A stretch of 64,000 bases of DNA from an uncultured Eubacteriales bacterium (GTDB lineage Bacteria > Bacillota > Clostridia > Peptostreptococcales > Anaerovoracaceae), in assembly GCA_902775345.1 (NCBI GenBank), contig CACYLW010000013.1, forward strand, positions 62,001-126,000, read 5' to 3'. Below the pieces are notes generated by a model. It saw only the letters and a program-made list of their open reading frames with translations. It had not been told where the DNA came from and made no database searches. Made by a program: the position numbers and the translations under genes. The first letter of the stretch is position 1, and every line of letters begins with the position of its first letter. Positions 43,996 through 52,602 of this stretch are shown one piece after another.

Positions 43996-44975
43996 TTGTA
44001 CAGGTACATTTCTGAGAGAGTCCCGGAAACGAGATTGACCGTACGTGGATTCAGGATCAGATAATTGCCTATGCAGTCCGGATCATCACGCAGGACCGGC
44101 GGGTCAATAAATGATATGTCCATGTACAGATCATCGCCGTGACTGTTAACAGGAGCGACGATCTCAAAAGATGATGATGTAGCGTTGAACGTTGCTGTAA
44201 GAGGTTCATCAGCGTCAGGGAAATAGGCAGCAGCGACTGGATCGGTTATCTGCTCTCCGGTGATGCGGAGGATCCTGGCGAAACTCTTTATCTTGGGACG
44301 CACGCTGAGCCTGCCGCCGGCGGCAGGAAAGCCGTACGCGGCCAGTGCCTGATGGATATCAGGCACATCAGCGAGCGTCAGATACATCAGCCTGTTGAGA
44401 TGCAGAACATCTTCTCTGTTGTGAGTGAGTATGATCTTTTCTATGGTACTGTTGCCGCTGATGGCATACTGATCGAAGAGGGCGATGCTTTCCTTGCCTG
44501 TGATGGTATCACCGCGGTCTGAAAGTATGCCGTAGTGGTTTTCTATCGACATCTGGCTCATCGATCCAATATGTTTTCTCATGTCGGTGCATCTGCGAAG
44601 GAATCTGTAGAGATCGAAGTGATACATCTTTATCTGCCTGCCCAGGAAATTCGCGTCAAGCCTTGCGTTCATGAAGGGCACGTCAAAAGCGCAGCCGTTG
44701 AACGTGATCAGATAACCGGCGTCATTTTCTTCAAGGTAATCCATGGCTGCTTCCAGTACCTTTGCCTCTTCGTAATGGTTCTCAGCAAGGAACTGGGTGA
44801 TACACACGCCGGTTTCTGTCCTCATGAGCAGTCCAATCAGTATCGCCTTGCATCTGCTGCGGTCGAGACCGGTCGCTTCTATATCGAGCACGCAGGGCTT
44901 CATGCATTCGAAGTAGGTGTTCCACTCCGGATGGTATTCACCTGTTATTCTGTAATCTCTTGTAAAAACCTTCAT
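43992..44975 (-). CDS. YprB-like ribonuclease H-fold exonuclease
   Basis: A 327-residue protein of the YprB/DEDD exonuclease type. VLDIEATGLD (about 29-38, DEDD motif I), FNGCAFDVPFMN (motif II, about 93-104) and HNREDVLHL (motif III, about 184-192) are in order, so metal-dependent 3'-5' nuclease activity is expected. The last 100 residues are not recognised. YprB proteins are poorly studied; nucleic acid substrate unknown. The ribosome site is weak. It converges on the YitT unit and its stop abuts that terminator. Confidence 0.82.
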   Translation of the reverse strand: MKVFTRDYRITGEYHPEWNTYFECMKPCVLDIEATGLDRSRCKAILIGLLMRTETGVCITQFLAENHYEEAKVLEAAMDYLEENDAGYLITFNGCAFDVPFMNARLDANFLGRQIKMYHFDLYRFLRRCTDMRKHIGSMSQMSIENHYGILSDRGDTITGKESIALFDQYAISGNSTIEKIILTHNREDVLHLNRLMYLTLADVPDIHQALAAYGFPAAGGRLSVRPKIKSFARILRITGEQITDPVAAAYFPDADEPLTATFNATSSSFEIVAPVNSHGDDLYMDISFIDPPVLRDDPDCIGNYLILNPRTVNLVSGTLSEMYLYK

Positions 44976-44979
44976 CGAA

Positions 44980-45008
44980 TTGATTTTAACGCATCATCGT
45001 GATAGAGT
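44980..45008 (+). promoter_or_regulatory. possible promoter of ychF
   Basis: TTGATT (44980-44985) and TAGAGT (45003-45008), 17-bp spacer, 32 nt before the start codon. Confidence 0.4.
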
Positions 45009-45040
45009 AAATCGGCACATAAAAAAGGAGATCTGGAAAA

Positions 45041-46135
45041 ATGAAATTAGGTATAGTAGGACTTCCAAACGTAGGAAAGAGCACTCTGTTCAACGCAATA
45101 ACAAAAGCCGGCGCAGAAGCCGCAAATTATCCGTTCTGCACGATAGAGCCTAATGTAGGCGTCGTTACCGTGCCGGATGAGCGCGTTACAACTCTTTCCG
45201 GAGTATATCATTCAAAAAAGACCATTTATACAACGATTGAATTCAGCGATATTGCCGGTCTTGTCAAGGGCGCGTCGAAAGGTGAAGGCCTCGGCAACAA
45301 ATTCCTCGGACATATCAGGGAGGTAGAAGCCATAGTGCATGTGGTAAGGTGCTTTGACGATGATAATGTCGTTCACGTAGACGGAAAGATAGACCCGGTG
45401 AATGACATAGAAGTCATCAATACAGAGCTCATAATAGCCGACATGGAGGTCATGGAGCGAAGGATTGCCAAGACTGAAAAACAGGCCAAGGCTGACAAGT
45501 CGGCAAGAGGCGAGCTTGAGCTCCTTAAGCGCATCTATGACCTTCTTTCAGAAGGCAGGCGCGCAAGGGAGATAGATGATCTCAGCGACGAGGAAGCAGC
45601 ATTCGTAAAGTCTCTTGACCTTCTGACATACAAGCCCGTGATCTATGCGGCAAATGTTTCGGAAGACGATGCTTCAGGCGAAGACAACGAGTATGTAAAA
45701 GCCGTCAGGGAATATGCCGAATCCGAGGGATCCGAAGTGGTGGTGATCAGCGCCAAGGTCGAGTCAGAGCTCGCTGAACTTGAAGAAGATGAGCGTGAGA
45801 TGTTTCTTGAGGAACTCGGGATCGAAGAGTCAGGTCTTGATAAACTTATAAAGTCTTCGTATGCGCTGCTCGATCTCATAAGCTTTCTCACGACAGGAGA
45901 AGACGAGACGAGGGCCTGGACAATCAAGAGAGGCACGCTTGCTCCGCAGGCTGCAGGAAAGATCCACAGCGATTTTGAGAAAGGCTTTATCCGCGCAGAG
46001 ACCATAGCTTATGACAAGCTCATGGAAGTCGACGGAAAGCTTTCGGCAGCGAAGGAAAAAGGCTGGCTGAGGTCAGAAGGAAAGGAATATGTAGTTAAAG
46101 ATGGGGATGTCATGCATTTCCTGTTTAACGTGTAG
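45041..46135 (+). CDS. ychF: OBG-family ATPase/GTPase YchF
   Basis: A 364-residue protein of the universally conserved YchF group, an Obg-related P-loop protein that prefers ATP and binds ribosomes. [13 protein letters not shown] (G1, about 7-19), [17 protein letters not shown] (G3, about 68-84), an internal coiled coil (about 130-160) and the C-terminal TGS domain (about 280-364) are all present. G4 is NVSED in place of NKxD, the usual YchF deviation explaining ATP use. RBS AAAGGAG. Single-gene unit. Confidence 0.95.
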   Translation: MKLGIVGLPNVGKSTLFNAITKAGAEAANYPFCTIEPNVGVVTVPDERVTTLSGVYHSKKTIYTTIEFSDIAGLVKGASKGEGLGNKFLGHIREVEAIVHVVRCFDDDNVVHVDGKIDPVNDIEVINTELIIADMEVMERRIAKTEKQAKADKSARGELELLKRIYDLLSEGRRAREIDDLSDEEAAFVKSLDLLTYKPVIYAANVSEDDASGEDNEYVKAVREYAESEGSEVVVISAKVESELAELEEDEREMFLEELGIEESGLDKLIKSSYALLDLISFLTTGEDETRAWTIKRGTLAPQAAGKIHSDFEKGFIRAETIAYDKLMEVDGKLSAAKEKGWLRSEGKEYVVKDGDVMHFLFNV

Positions 46136-46209
46136 TGGTTGACAATACTGGCATTCAGGCATTTTTTGTATTAATAAAGCGGATTATGTTTTTTTGAAGT
46201 ACATAAGCA

Positions 46210-46238
46210 TTGCAAAAGTGCTGACTGACCCCTATAAT
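46210..46238 (+). promoter_or_regulatory. promoter of a candidate small RNA
   Basis: TTGCAA (46210-46215) and perfect TATAAT (46233-46238) with a 17-bp spacer. No protein-coding frame follows before the terminator. Confidence 0.6.
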
Positions 46239-46244
46239 GCTAAT

Positions 46245-46328
46245 AGGGATTGCAAAAGCAATCCTATCTCTAGTCCCAATACCCTTTTTCGAAAGAGACT
46301 GCACCCCTTGCAGTTTCTTTCATTTTTT
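46245..46328 (+). ncRNA. candidate small RNA, about 84 nt
   Basis: Between a sigma-A-like promoter and a strong terminator lies a short non-coding stretch. It folds as hairpin 1 (46243-46267: ATAG-G-GATTGC, AAAA loop, GCAATC-CTAT, one bulge) and terminator hairpin 2 (46291-46321), with a single-stranded linker containing CTCTAGTCCCAATACCC. The stretch sits in the ychF-lgt gap. I do not recognise an RNA family. It could also be just the ychF terminator region with a chance promoter. Confidence 0.4.
46291..46328 (+). terminator. strong terminator
   Basis: 13-bp stem GAAAGAGACTGCA (46291-46303) and TGCAGTTTCTTTC (46309-46321), one G-T pair, 5-nt loop, then ATTTTTT. It ends the candidate small RNA and/or ychF. 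Confidence 0.85.
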
Positions 46329-46333
46329 GATAA

Positions 46334-47089
46334 TTACTGTTCCGGAGATTCGATGCGCATGTGAGCTGATGCGTATCTGTAGAGAAAGACACCTGCAATG
46401 ATGGCGCAGATGCTTATGACCTGAGCCTGCTTGAACGGACCTATCATGAGAGAGTCCGTACGGAGGGCTTCAACAAAGAATCGTTCCAGGGAATAGAAAA
46501 TAAAATATAAAGCGAGAGTCTGCCCGTTGGCATACCTTTTGTTTTTGTTGAACCAGCTCAGCGCAAAAAACAGCAGCAGGCACCATATCGATTCATACAG
46601 GAAGGTAGGGTGCACCCTGACGCCGTCTACGAGTATGCCCCATGGAAGGTCTGTAGGCCCTCCGTGAGCTTCTCCGTTAAAATAGTTTCCCCATCTTCCT
46701 ATCGACTGGGCAAGGGCAACGGTAGGGACAAAGAGATCGAAAACGTTAAATGGGTTCAGTTTCTTCCGCCTGCAAATGATAAAGACTGTAATGATGCTGA
46801 ATATGAGGCCGCCGTGTATGGCCAGCCCTCCGCTCCTTATGTCAAGCATTGAAGGGAGCGTTTTGTAGTAATCGAGATTAAAGATCACATAATAGACACG
46901 CGCGCCGATAACGCCGACAGGCAGCATCCATATGGCTATATCAAGTACATCCTCATCAGTTATTCCGTGGCGGGGAGCTCTCTTGCATGACAAAAGCACG
47001 GCAAGCAACATGCCGCAGGCAATCAGAATGCCATACCACCTGATATCCATTCCGAATATTGTAAAAGCAATCGGATCGGGATGTCCCAT
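46334..47089 (-). CDS. lgt: prolipoprotein diacylglyceryl transferase
   Basis: A 251-residue polytopic membrane enzyme that puts diacylglycerol on the lipobox Cys of prelipoproteins, such as the two lipoproteins in this window. It has seven hydrophobic segments. GGLAIHGGLI (conserved His) and AQSIGRWGNYFNGEAHGG (the Lgt signature, with the essential Arg) are present, as is HPTFLYES. ATG 47089 follows ATGGAGGC by 8 nt and gives the normal length; an upstream in-frame ATG at 47203 is unlikely. Confidence 0.94.
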   Translation of the reverse strand: MGHPDPIAFTIFGMDIRWYGILIACGMLLAVLLSCKRAPRHGITDEDVLDIAIWMLPVGVIGARVYYVIFNLDYYKTLPSMLDIRSGGLAIHGGLIFSIITVFIICRRKKLNPFNVFDLFVPTVALAQSIGRWGNYFNGEAHGGPTDLPWGILVDGVRVHPTFLYESIWCLLLFFALSWFNKNKRYANGQTLALYFIFYSLERFFVEALRTDSLMIGPFKQAQVISICAIIAGVFLYRYASAHMRIESPEQ

Positions 47090-47169
47090 AATACTTGCCT
47101 CCATGGTTCGCATAAAATTGTTTATAAACAAATACTGCAATAGTATATCATAATTTTGTGAAATTTTGT

Positions 47170-47198
47170 TGACAAGCGTTTTTCCATTTGCTAATATA
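47170..47198 (+). promoter_or_regulatory. promoter of the tRNA cluster
   Basis: Perfect TTGACA (47170-47175) and TAATAT (47193-47198) with a 17-bp spacer; an overlapping TATAAT starts at 47196. The first tRNA begins 32 nt downstream. Confidence 0.75.
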
Positions 47199-47229
47199 AT
47201 CAAGCGCGATTGAATGAATCAAGCGATAT

Positions 47230-47306
47230 GGCGGCGTAGCTTAGCTGGCTAGAGCGTCCGGTTCATACCCGGAAGGTCACTGGTTCAAGTCCAGTCGCCG
47301 CTACCA
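47230..47306 (+). tRNA. tRNA-Met (CAT), elongator type
   Basis: 77 nt. Acceptor GGCGGCG pairs with CGCCGCT, loop TTCATAC gives CAT, T-loop TTCAAGT, CCA encoded. The paired first base and lack of the GGG/CCC anticodon stem argue against initiator tRNA. First of six tRNAs in one array. Confidence 0.92.
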
Positions 47307-47310
47307 TCAT

Positions 47311-47386
47311 GGGATCATAGCTCAGCTGGGAGAGCACCTGCCTTACAAGCAGGGGGTCATAGGTTCGAGCCCTATTGGTCCCACCA
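47311..47386 (+). tRNA. tRNA-Val (TAC)
   Basis: 76 nt. Acceptor GGGATCA with TGGTCCC, anticodon loop CTTACAA (TAC), T-loop TTCGAGC, CCA encoded. It lies 4 nt after tRNA-Met. Confidence 0.95.
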
Positions 47387-47392
47387 TTTTGC

Positions 47393-47469
47393 GGCCGGGT
47401 AGTTCAGCTGGTTAGAATGCCAGCCTGTCACGCTGGAGGTCGACGGTTCGAGCCCGTTCCCGGTCGCCA
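47393..47469 (+). tRNA. tRNA-Asp (GTC)
   Basis: 77 nt. Acceptor GGCCGGG with CCCGGTC, loop CTGTCAC (GTC), discriminator G, CCA encoded. Confidence 0.95.
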
Positions 47470-47485
47470 CTTTTCAAAAGGGCAT

Positions 47486-47562
47486 GGTGGGTGTCGTCAA
47501 GTGGTTAAGACCCTGGGTTGTGGCTCCAGTATTCGTGGGTTCGAATCCCACCATCCACCCCA
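47486..47562 (+). tRNA. tRNA-His (GTG)
   Basis: 77 nt including the encoded G-1 that pairs with C73, the identity mark of tRNA-His. Anticodon loop TTGTGGC (GTG), T-loop TTCGAAT, CCA encoded. Confidence 0.95.
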
Positions 47563-47610
47563 AAACTTTTCTTTAATAAATGGCTTTATGATATGTTGCA
47601 CATAATTTGA

Positions 47611-47685
47611 TGGGGTATAGCCAAGCGGTAAGGCAACGGATTCTGATTCCGTCATTCGTAGGTTCGAATCCTACTACCCTAGCCA
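47611..47685 (+). tRNA. tRNA-Gln (CTG)
   Basis: 75 nt. Acceptor TGGGGTA with TACCCTA, anticodon loop TTCTGAT (CTG), T-loop TTCGAAT, CCA encoded. The U1-A72 pair is usual for tRNA-Gln. Confidence 0.95.
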
Positions 47686-47692
47686 GGAAAAA

Positions 47693-47714
47693 GAGGGACT
47701 CTCAGGAGTCCCTC
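47693..47714 (+). repeat. perfect hairpin inside the tRNA array
   Basis: GAGGGACTC (47693-47701), TCAG loop, GAGTCCCTC (47706-47714). It lies between tRNA-Gln and tRNA-Cys and lacks a T-run, so a processing or partial termination signal is more likely than a full terminator. Confidence 0.6.
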
Positions 47715-47722
47715 GTCTATAC

Positions 47723-47796
<74 letters not shown>

Positions 47797-47800
47797 GCCG

Positions 47801-47830
47801 AAAAGACTGCACAAGCGGTCTTTTTCTTTT
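47801..47830 (+). terminator. terminator of the tRNA cluster
   Basis: AAAAGACTGC (47801-47810) and GCGGTCTTTT (47815-47824), 4-nt loop, one G-T pair, then a T-rich run. Confidence 0.85.
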
Positions 47831-47907
47831 ATCAGCACTTTTTCTGATGAAAGTATATGTATATAATAATCAAAAGTATTTACAGGACCAGAGAGGGTTT
47901 CAGGCCA

Positions 47908-48993
47908 ATGAAAAAAACAACTAAGAATCGTCTGTTCAGAAGGACCGCGGCACTGATGGCGGCAATGATGCTGCTTATTTCCGCTACAGTCATGTTGAGC
48001 GGCTGCAGGAGCGGTGTGAACGGTGAAGTGTACGTCTACTGCTACGGCGACTATTTTGATCCTATGCTGCTCGAAGACTTTGAGGCAGAGACGGGTATCA
48101 GGGTCATTCCTGACTACTACGACACGGCTGAAGAGATGTATACAGTGCTTGAGAATAATGCGACAACGTATGACTGCGTATGTACGTCGGACTATATGGT
48201 CCAGCGCATGATAGAAAACGATATGCTGGCTGACCTTAACAAGGACAACATTCCTGAGGTGAGCAATATTGCTGATATTTACATGAAGAAGTCGGAGTCG
48301 TTTGACCCGGGCAACAAGTATTCCGTGCCTTATCAGCTTGGCATTGCCGGCATTCTTTACAATAAAAAAATGGTGGGTGACGTCGAGATCGATTCATGGG
48401 ATGACCTCTGGAACGAGAAGTTCAAAAACAGCCTTGTAATGCCTGACAGCGTGCGTGACGCTTTTATGATAGGTCTGAAGAAACTCGGTTATTCGGCAAA
48501 TTCTACCAGTGAGGAAGAAATTAAGGCAGCGGCCGATGAGCTTATAAATCAGAAACCTCTTGTATATAAGTACGCAAACGATTCAGCACGTGATCTTCTG
48601 GCAAACGGATCCGCAGCGGTCGGAGTCGTATGGAACGGAGAATACATTTATACGAAAGACCTTAATGAAGATGTTGAGTTCGTCATTCCAGAGGAAGGCT
48701 CGGAGTTCTTCATTGACTCATGGGTCATCCCTAAGGAAGCGGTCAACAAGGATAAGGCTGAAGCCTGGATCAACTTCCTCTGTAAGGCGGAGGTAGCGGC
48801 AAAGAATTTCGACTATCTTTACTATACTACTCCGAATGAGGCTGCACTCGATCTGATAGATGAAGAGTATCTCGAAGAGAAGGCGGTATTCCCTGATGAG
48901 GCTACGGTCGATGACTGCGAGTCTCTCGTTACGCTTGATCCGGATACAACAAAGCTTTACAGCGATTACTGGAAAAAGGTTAAATCAAAGTGA
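47908..48993 (+). CDS. potD: spermidine/putrescine-binding lipoprotein PotD
   Basis: A 361-residue extracellular solute-binding protein of the polyamine type. The signal ends in the lipobox LSGC (Cys about 31), anchoring it to the membrane. VYVYCYGDYFDPMLLEDFE near the mature start, VPYQLGIAGILYNKK and FVIPEEGSEFFIDSW are PotD family blocks, the last lining the ligand pocket. ATG 47908 is chosen because the signal peptide starts there. It is 13 kb from potABC and instead coupled to a YitT gene (4-nt overlap). A TATAAT at 47862-47867 may be its -10 box. Confidence 0.9.
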   Translation: MKKTTKNRLFRRTAALMAAMMLLISATVMLSGCRSGVNGEVYVYCYGDYFDPMLLEDFEAETGIRVIPDYYDTAEEMYTVLENNATTYDCVCTSDYMVQRMIENDMLADLNKDNIPEVSNIADIYMKKSESFDPGNKYSVPYQLGIAGILYNKKMVGDVEIDSWDDLWNEKFKNSLVMPDSVRDAFMIGLKKLGYSANSTSEEEIKAAADELINQKPLVYKYANDSARDLLANGSAAVGVVWNGEYIYTKDLNEDVEFVIPEEGSEFFIDSWVIPKEAVNKDKAEAWINFLCKAEVAAKNFDYLYYTTPNEAALDLIDEEYLEEKAVFPDEATVDDCESLVTLDPDTTKLYSDYWKKVKSK

Positions 48994-49898
48994 AAGAATT
49001 GAAAAACAGGCTTGATACGGCCGAAAAGAGAAAGAACGCGATCAGAAGGGTAGCTCTCGTAATAGGGGGCAACCTTCTTTTTGCAATTGGCATCAATGTC
49101 ATCATTACACCGATGAATCTTTACAGCAGCGGATTTACGGGTATGTCGATGCTGCTCAGAATGTTCCTCGTAGATGTTCTGCATGCACCTCAGATACCCG
49201 GCCTGGACTATCTGGGCATAATATACTGGCTGCTCAACATGCCGCTGTTTGTTCTGGCCTATAAGGCTCTGGGAAAAGAATTCTGCGTAACAACAGTGAT
49301 ATCGATCGGAATAGCCTCGCTGTGCATGTCGCTGGTGCCGGTAGCTTCAAAGCCGGTCTTTGATGACTATCTGACCGCATGCCTCGTGGGAGGCCTCGTT
49401 TCCGGAACAGGCGCAGGTCTGGTGCTCAAGGGAGGAACGTCAGGAGGCGGCCAGGATATAATAGGCGTGGCGCTGTCAAAGACACATCCGAATTTCAGCG
49501 TAGGCAAGATATCCATAGCCATAAATACAGTCATTTACGGAGTATGCTTTTTCCTGTTCGATATCCGCATCGTTGTATATTCGATGATATTCGCTGTCGT
49601 CAACGCGCTTGCGCTTGATTATCAGCATACTCAGAACAGAAATGTTCAGGTGATGATATTCACCAAGAAAGAGGGAATAACCGATAAAGTCATAAGTGAG
49701 GTCAGAAGGGGACTGACTTACTGGCACGGGGCAGGAGGATATACCGATGAAGACACCTACGTGCTTACTACCATGGTAACAAAGTACGAGCTCCCAAGGC
49801 TCATCAGCATAGTTAAGGAAGTGGACCCGAACGCATTCGTCATGGTGAATGAGGGTACAAAGATATACGGCAACTTCGAAAAGCGCTTCACTGAATGA
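48990..49898 (+). CDS. YitT family membrane protein (paralogue 3)
   Basis: A 302-residue YitT protein with five or six membrane segments and a C-terminal DUF2179 domain. VIITPMNLYSSGFTG and KGGTSGGGQDIIG are its versions of the two family motifs, more diverged than the other two copies. The start is GTG 48990, overlapping the potD stop (GTGA). Together with potD it forms a two-gene unit closed by a strong terminator. Confidence 0.88.
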   Translation: MKELKNRLDTAEKRKNAIRRVALVIGGNLLFAIGINVIITPMNLYSSGFTGMSMLLRMFLVDVLHAPQIPGLDYLGIIYWLLNMPLFVLAYKALGKEFCVTTVISIGIASLCMSLVPVASKPVFDDYLTACLVGGLVSGTGAGLVLKGGTSGGGQDIIGVALSKTHPNFSVGKISIAINTVIYGVCFFLFDIRIVVYSMIFAVVNALALDYQHTQNRNVQVMIFTKKEGITDKVISEVRRGLTYWHGAGGYTDEDTYVLTTMVTKYELPRLISIVKEVDPNAFVMVNEGTKIYGNFEKRFTE

Positions 49899-49908
49899 TG
49901 GAGGTAAT

Positions 49909-49954
49909 AAAAAAGCCTTCGCGGATCCTGACCGGCCGCGAAGGCTTTTTATTT
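49909..49954. terminator. bidirectional terminator
   Basis: 14-bp stem AAAAGCCTTCGCGG (49911-49924) and CCGCGAAGGCTTTT (49936-49949), with T-runs on both sides. It serves YitT on plus and the Na/phosphate cotransporter gene on minus. Confidence 0.9.
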
Positions 49955-51902
49955 ATTTTGCATTGTCCTTCCTGTTCTCTTTTCTTTTTTCTTTTCTGCT
50001 GTCTCTCTTATTGCCTTTCTTATTGTCTTTTTCATCGCCTTTCTTATCGCTGTCCTGCCGGTCTTCCGCAACAGGAATGTTCTCAAGCGGATCAGCGATG
50101 GCCGGTATGGCTTTAAGCTCATCGAAGTACTTGCTGTAGTCATCGCTGTAAGCCTTCAGATATCTGTCTGAAGCTGAATGATGCAGTTCGTGTACAAATG
50201 AGTGTTCCTGACCGAAAATGGAACTGTCTTCGCCCTCCATTATGTAAATGGCGATATCACTGCATTTGTCTGAAATGTGCTCCACATTGGTAAGAATGGC
50301 CTGATAGCGGATGCCGTTGATAGGATCACACAGATGGTTTACCATCCTGTAGACATGTCTTCCGTTCAGCTCTTCTACGAGGTCGTCGATCACCTCCTCA
50401 AGAGGCTCGACCCTTGCCGCCATGGCCGCGCTCTTGGCTTTATATGCGCGCGAGGTTATATCCATGATCTCATAGATGGAATCGAACGCGACGCGGAGTT
50501 CAGCCAGAGCTGTTTCAGAGAACCGCTTGTTTTCGCTTCTCAGTGTGTTGACCTCTTCAGCAATGTTTACCGCCAGGTCGCCGATACGTTCATAACAGAT
50601 AAGCGCCTTGAGAACTCTGTTCTGATGCTGGTTGTCAATATCTCTCGTGACATAAGGTGAAAGGGAAACAACGTATTTGTTCGCAGCATCAGTCATGCTG
50701 TCGAGCAGATTCTCACGGGCTTCTATGCGGCTGTCACGCTTAGGATCATAATTGTAGATCTGCTGTACTGCAGCATCGAAGTTATGGGCTGCGATCTCGC
50801 TCATCTCAATTACTACACTTTCAGCCTGATCCAGCGCGAGAGCAGGGGATGTGAAAAGGCGTTCGTCGAGAGCGTCGAGGGCTGCGATGGCGTTTTTATC
50901 TTCTTCGTCTATAGGCTCATCTTTTACGATACTTATACTTATCCTCTCCATTACACCGGTGAACGGAAGAAGAAGTACGGCAGGTATGAGTCTGAAGCAT
51001 CCGTGGATATTGGCTACTCCTCCGGAATTCAGTGTTGCTGTCCACAGCGTGTCGCTGATAATGCCGGTCTTTCTGCCGATGAATACGAGCAGGAAGCAGA
51101 TGATCGCGGCAAATACGTTATATACGATGTGAACGACCGCGGTGCGTCTCTGTACAGGCTTGGCACCGATCCTGCTTACAAGATATGTCGTGAGGCAGTC
51201 TCCGATATTGACTCCGATGATGACTGCAAATACAGCGCTGAAAGATACACCTACCGAACTCGCGATCGACTGGATGATACCGACTACCGCGGATGAACTC
51301 TGAACGACACCTGTTACAAGAACACCTGAGAGGAAACCGAGGGCGTAGTTGTTCGAGAAAGCTGTCAGCAGATGGCTCAGGGATTCTCCGAAGCCTGACA
51401 CAACATTGCTCATGTAGATAAGGCCCATGAAGAGGATACCGAATCCGCAGGCGACAGAACCAACTGTCTTATAAGAGCCTGACTTTAAAAACATGATGCA
51501 CACTATTCCGATGACAAGTGCAAGAGGGGCCAGATTGTCAGCCTTGAAGAAATACAGGGGACTGTCCATGCCCGAGCTGACGTCCATCAGCCTAATGATC
51601 TGAGCTGTTATGGCTGTTCCTACATTGGCGCCGAGGACTATGCCTACAGACTGATGGAATGTAAGGAATCCGGCTCCGACGAGGCCTACGGTTATGACAA
51701 TGGTTGCGGTTGAACTCTGTATTATGCAGGCTACGAGCATGCCAAGCAGAAAGCCCATGACAGGCTTGTTGGTAACCTTTGCAAGAGCGGTCTTCATCGC
51801 TCCTCCCGATGAGCTCTTGAGCCCGTCACCCATGACTCTCATACCGTAAAGGAACATCGAGAGTCCGCCTAAAAAGGCAATTACATTATAAAATATTTCC
51901 AT
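49953..51902 (-). CDS. Na+/phosphate cotransporter with PhoU domain
   Basis: A 649-residue NptA/YjbB-type protein. The first 310 residues hold two inverted Na/Pi cotransporter repeats (GMLVACIIQSSTATIVITVG and GVLVTGVVQSSSAVVGIIQS, the QSSS motifs). A PhoU-like helical domain follows (about 350-570). The tail of about 35 residues is an extreme run of Lys, Asp, Glu, Arg and Asn with no hydrophobics. It should move phosphate with Na+, direction uncertain. ATG 51902 lies 12 nt after GGAGG; an earlier ATG (51992) lacks a site. Confidence 0.88.
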   Translation of the reverse strand: MEIFYNVIAFLGGLSMFLYGMRVMGDGLKSSSGGAMKTALAKVTNKPVMGFLLGMLVACIIQSSTATIVITVGLVGAGFLTFHQSVGIVLGANVGTAITAQIIRLMDVSSGMDSPLYFFKADNLAPLALVIGIVCIMFLKSGSYKTVGSVACGFGILFMGLIYMSNVVSGFGESLSHLLTAFSNNYALGFLSGVLVTGVVQSSSAVVGIIQSIASSVGVSFSAVFAVIIGVNIGDCLTTYLVSRIGAKPVQRRTAVVHIVYNVFAAIICFLLVFIGRKTGIISDTLWTATLNSGGVANIHGCFRLIPAVLLLPFTGVMERISISIVKDEPIDEEDKNAIAALDALDERLFTSPALALDQAESVVIEMSEIAAHNFDAAVQQIYNYDPKRDSRIEARENLLDSMTDAANKYVVSLSPYVTRDIDNQHQNRVLKALICYERIGDLAVNIAEEVNTLRSENKRFSETALAELRVAFDSIYEIMDITSRAYKAKSAAMAARVEPLEEVIDDLVEELNGRHVYRMVNHLCDPINGIRYQAILTNVEHISDKCSDIAIYIMEGEDSSIFGQEHSFVHELHHSASDRYLKAYSDDYSKYFDELKAIPAIADPLENIPVAEDRQDSDKKGDEKDNKKGNKRDSRKEKRKENRKDNAK

Positions 51903-52034
51903 ACAATGACTGATCCTCCGATTTGGATTAAAACATGAATAATGCAGTATCCCAATCATTCCCCAATATAGTATAAAGAACGGAACTGTCAAAAATCAAT
52001 TATTCTGAATTATATAATGCATGAAAAATGACTG

Positions 52035-52063
52035 TTGACATATTCCTACCGAAAGAGTAGGAT
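52035..52063 (+). promoter_or_regulatory. iscR promoter with overlapping inverted repeat
   Basis: Perfect TTGACA (52035-52040) and TAGGAT (52058-52063), 17-bp spacer. The inverted repeat TCCTAC (52044-52049) and GTAGGA (52057-52062) covers the spacer and -10 box, where an Rrf2 repressor would block transcription. Autorepression by IscR is inference. Confidence 0.7.
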
Positions 52064-52124
52064 TTATCTGGTGCCTTACGGGGTTACGACGAAAAGTATA
52101 CATAAAGAAAGGGGAACTTCAGAT

Positions 52125-52580
52125 ATGATGGTTTCAACCAAGGGCAGATATGCTCTGACCGTAATGGTTGATCTGGCCCGTAAAGGGGAAGATGGCTATG
52201 TTTCGCTTTCAGACATAGCAGAGAGCGAGAATCTCTCCATGAAATATCTTGAAAGTATAATCGCCATTCTCAATAAGGGCGGCATGCTCAAGAGTCAGAG
52301 AGGAAAGAACGGCGGCTACATGCTTGCGCGGGAGCCTAAGGATTATACTATCAATGAGATACTGCTCCTGACAGAGGGAACACTGGCGCCGGTCAACTGC
52401 ATAATGCAGGAGGGCGTGCAGTGCGAAAAGGCTGCTACATGCAGTACGCTTCCGCTGTGGGCAGGCCTCGACAAGGCAATAGAGAACTACCTGAAGGGGA
52501 TAACCCTTGAAGACATAATCACTGGCAACCGCAAAAAAATGCTGGGCGATTACTGCGAAAGCTGTGACCCGGCAGAATAG
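52125..52580 (+). CDS. iscR: Rrf2 family regulator of the isc operon
   Basis: A 151-residue IscR-like regulator. MVSTKGRYALTVMVDLA starts the winged helix-turn-helix; KNGGYMLA is the wing. Cys92, Cys100 and Cys106 are the expected Fe-S ligands, and an extra CxxC (144-147) lies at the C-terminus. It heads iscR-iscS-iscU, so it probably senses Fe-S demand and controls the operon. Start ATG 52125 follows AAGAAAGGGG; 52128 is an equally possible ATG. An upstream longer reading from 52035 would include the promoter and is rejected. Confidence 0.93.
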   Translation: MMVSTKGRYALTVMVDLARKGEDGYVSLSDIAESENLSMKYLESIIAILNKGGMLKSQRGKNGGYMLAREPKDYTINEILLLTEGTLAPVNCIMQEGVQCEKAATCSTLPLWAGLDKAIENYLKGITLEDIITGNRKKMLGDYCESCDPAE

Positions 52581-52602
52581 ATATTCAGGAGGAACATTTT
52601 TT

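Noticed and set aside
52035..52124. 30-residue N-terminal extension of iscR
   Set aside because: It overlaps the promoter and operator-like repeat, and the family starts at VSTKGRYAL.
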